A stretch of DNA of 64,000 bases from the NCBI GenBank assembly GCA_020975725.1, contig QXJR01000007.1:558001-622000 (forward strand), given 5' to 3'. Source of the DNA: Picocystis sp. L7 (Eukaryota > Chlorophyta > Picocystophyceae > Picocystales > Picocystaceae). Position 1 is the stretch's first letter, and every line of letters begins with the position of its first letter. The notes beneath the pieces are model-generated. The model saw nothing but the letters and a program-made list of their open reading frames with translations, had not been told where the DNA came from and did not search any database. Position numbers and translations under genes: made by a program. This document shows, piece by piece, positions 62,183 through 64,000 of the stretch.

Positions 62183-64000
62183 ATGGCCCACGCATGCCTG
62201 AAGCACGGTGCCGTGCGCCTGCAAGGCAAAAACGCCGGGATGCGCGCCAAGGCGGTCCGTCCCGTGCGCGCACAAGCGCAGCCGAAGGTGAGCGACACGT
62301 CGTGCTTGCATCGAAAAAGGACGCGTTTTCGCATCGAAAGGGTCGCTGACGAAGCTTCTCGCCTTGGGAAAACGCAGCAGGACGTCGTCGTGGCGCAGGA
62401 ACGAAGGCAGATGCTGAAAGGAGCGGCCTTGGCGGCAGCCACGGCCTGGACTGGTCTGGTGGGATCGGCACAAGCTGCGGACGAACAAGTGGCCTCCTCG
62501 CGCATGTCGTATTCGAGGTTCCTTGAGTACCTGGACATGGGACGGGTGAAGAAGGTGGACCTGTACGAAAACGGAACCATTGCCATCGTCGAAGCCGTCA
62601 GCCCAGAACTCGGAAACCGCGTCCAGAGGGTGCGCGTTCAACTCCCAGGCACTTCCGCAGAGCTGCTGCAGAAGTTCCGCAACAAAGGAGTGGACTTTGC
62701 CGCGCACACCCAGCAGGAGGACGGAGGTGCTGTCTTCCTGAACCTCCTCGGAAACCTGGCCTTCCCTTTGCTCCTTGTGGGAGGTCTGTTCCTGCTCTCG
62801 AGGAGGAACCAAGGAGGCATGGGCGGACCGGGAGGTCCAGGCAACCCGCTCTCCTTTGGAAAGTCCAAGGCAAAGTTCCAGATGGAGCCCAACACCGGCA
62901 TCACTTTCTCGGACGTCGCCGGTGTGGATGAGGCCAAGCAAGACTTCATGGAGGTAGTGGAATTTCTCAAGCGTCCGGAACGCTTCACCGCGGTCGGAGC
63001 CAGAATCCCCAAAGGTGTCCTGCTTGTAGGACCACCCGGTACGGGTAAGACCTTGCTCGCCAAGGCCATCGCTGGTGAGGCTGGTGTGCCATTCTTCAGC
63101 ATCAGCGGATCAGAATTCGTGGAGATGTTCGTGGGCGTTGGTGCATCCCGCGTGCGTGATCTTTTTAAGAAGGCAAAGGAGAACGCGCCTTGTATTGTTT
63201 TCATTGATGAGATTGATGCAGTGGGTAGATCCCGCGGTGCTGGTGTGGGCGGCGGAAACGACGAGAGGGAACAAACCCTGAACCAGCTCCTTACGGAGAT
63301 GGATGGATTCGAGGGGAACACCGGAATCATTGTGGTCGCCGCTACCAACCGTGTCGACATCTTGGATAGTGCGCTGTTGAGGCCAGGTCGCTTTGACAGG
63401 CAGGTCACCGTGGACGTACCGGATATCAGGGGGCGCAAAGAGATTCTCTCTGTGCACGCGCGCAACAAAAAGTTCGAGGAGGGCGTAGGTGTGGAGACCA
63501 TTGCCATGCGTACACCAGGGTTCAGCGGAGCGGACTTGGCCAACCTTCTGAACGAAGCTGCCATTCTCGCCGGCCGCCGTAACAAGGAGGCCATTGGACA
63601 GAAGGAGATTGATGACAGTGTAGACAGGATCGTTGCTGGGATGGAGGGCACACCCATGACGGATGGCAAGTCAAAGAGCTTGGTCGCCTATCATGAAGTT
63701 GGGCACGCTATCTGTGGTACCTTGACCAGTGGGCATGATCCTGTGCAGAAGGTTACTTTGATTCCACGTGGACAGGCGCGTGGGCTCACTTGGTTCATCC
63801 CGGGCGAAGACCCATCACTGGTCAGCAAGCAGCAGATCTTTGCTCGCATTGTTGGTGCACTCGGGGGCAGGGCTGCAGAGGAGGTGATCTTCGGGGAAGC
63901 TGAGGTCACAACAGGGGCTTCGAGTGACCTCATGCAGGTATCAAACATGGCCAAGCAGATGGTCACCAACTTTGGCATGAGTGACATCGGACCTTGGAGC
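62183..64000 (+). CDS. FTSH: Thylakoid FtsH metalloprotease (FtsH2/VAR2-like), 3' end cut by window edge
   Basis: A nuclear-encoded AAA+ zinc protease of the photosystem-II repair cycle. From [15 protein letters not shown] the leader is basic; [20 protein letters not shown]...AQA reads as a twin-arginine-like thylakoid signal. One membrane segment ([21 protein letters not shown]) follows a luminal part. Walker A GPPGTGKT (~63029), Walker [24 protein letters not shown], and the zinc-binding HEVGH (63692-63706) are intact. A possible short intron 62288-62377 (gtgagc...gcag|cag, 90 bp, in frame) sits in the leader; both retained and spliced versions stay open. Last residues are cut at 64000. Similar to plant FtsH2/FtsH8 in order and motifs. 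Confidence 0.93.
   Translation, partial: MAHACLKHGAVRLQGKNAGMRAKAVRPVRAQAQPKVSDTSCLHRKRTRFRIERVADEASRLGKTQQDVVVAQERRQMLKGAALAAATAWTGLVGSAQAADEQVASSRMSYSRFLEYLDMGRVKKVDLYENGTIAIVEAVSPELGNRVQRVRVQLPGTSAELLQKFRNKGVDFAAHTQQEDGGAVFLNLLGNLAFPLLLVGGLFLLSRRNQGGMGGPGGPGNPLSFGKSKAKFQMEPNTGITFSDVAGVDEAKQDFMEVVEFLKRPERFTAVGARIPKGVLLVGPPGTGKTLLAKAIAGEAGVPFFSISGSEFVEMFVGVGASRVRDLFKKAKENAPCIVFIDEIDAVGRSRGAGVGGGNDEREQTLNQLLTEMDGFEGNTGIIVVAATNRVDILDSALLRPGRFDRQVTVDVPDIRGRKEILSVHARNKKFEEGVGVETIAMRTPGFSGADLANLLNEAAILAGRRNKEAIGQKEIDDSVDRIVAGMEGTPMTDGKSKSLVAYHEVGHAICGTLTSGHDPVQKVTLIPRGQARGLTWFIPGEDPSLVSKQQIFARIVGALGGRAAEEVIFGEAEVTTGASSDLMQVSNMAKQMVTNFGMSDIGPWS

Overview
The window looks like nuclear DNA of a small plastid-bearing eukaryote, most likely a prasinophyte-grade green alga. 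The reasons are: a nuclear gene for a thylakoid-type FtsH protease with a targeting leader, a thioredoxin f-like protein and a siroheme-branch methyltransferase with plastid-type leaders, a plant-type uncoupling protein and a DUF1664 protein, compact genes with few short introns, and a tRNA gene whose halves are in swapped order. Permuted tRNA genes are known from the red alga Cyanidioschyzon and from some picoprasinophytes. A red alga is less likely because thylakoid FtsH is usually plastid-encoded there, but I cannot name the species.

Layout. 1-5 kb: 3' part of the RNA polymerase I largest subunit. 5-8.2 kb: AT-rich gene desert with a fossil Ty1/copia-like fragment and, at 7.70-7.83 kb on the minus strand, the permuted tRNA-Leu(UAA). 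8.2-17.1 kb: AtpI/CGL160-like membrane protein, SDR oxidoreductase, RUVBL2 (reptin), chloroplast alpha/beta hydrolase, DNA polymerase kappa, and a 2OG-oxygenase-like protein. 17.1-20.8 kb: no gene recognised. 20.8-23 kb: cytosolic HSP70. 23-25.5 kb: second gene-poor stretch. 25.5-36.3 kb: SLC37/GlpT-type transporter, uncoupling protein, snurportin-1, TRAPPC8-like subunit, RING protein. 37.5-39.4 kb: DUF1664 protein and a secreted class-3 lipase. 39.4-41.9 kb: third AT-rich desert with a possible second copia-like scrap. 41.9-53.3 kb: GNAT protein, VPS53, AGTRAP-like membrane protein, PAPS-type nucleotide-sugar transporter, uroporphyrinogen-III methyltransferase, thioredoxin, and an orphan. 53.6-64 kb: IPI1/TEX10, VPS45, METTL9, MDP-1 phosphatase and the 5' part of FtsH.

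The genes are mostly independent housekeeping functions: ribosome biogenesis (Pol I, IPI1, RUVBL2), Golgi/endosome traffic (TRAPPC8, VPS53, VPS45), DNA repair (Pol kappa), RNP import (snurportin) and plastid maintenance (FtsH, thioredoxin, hydrolase). The large subunit gene of Pol I has an intron well inside the coding region. Nearly all other introns sit close to the 5' end, are short (about 88-319 bp) and are mostly phase 0. Neighbouring genes are often divergent or convergent with very little space; METTL9 and MDP-1 start 23 bp apart, and VPS45 and METTL9 overlap by 50 bp at their 3' ends. The most notable element is the permuted tRNA-Leu gene.
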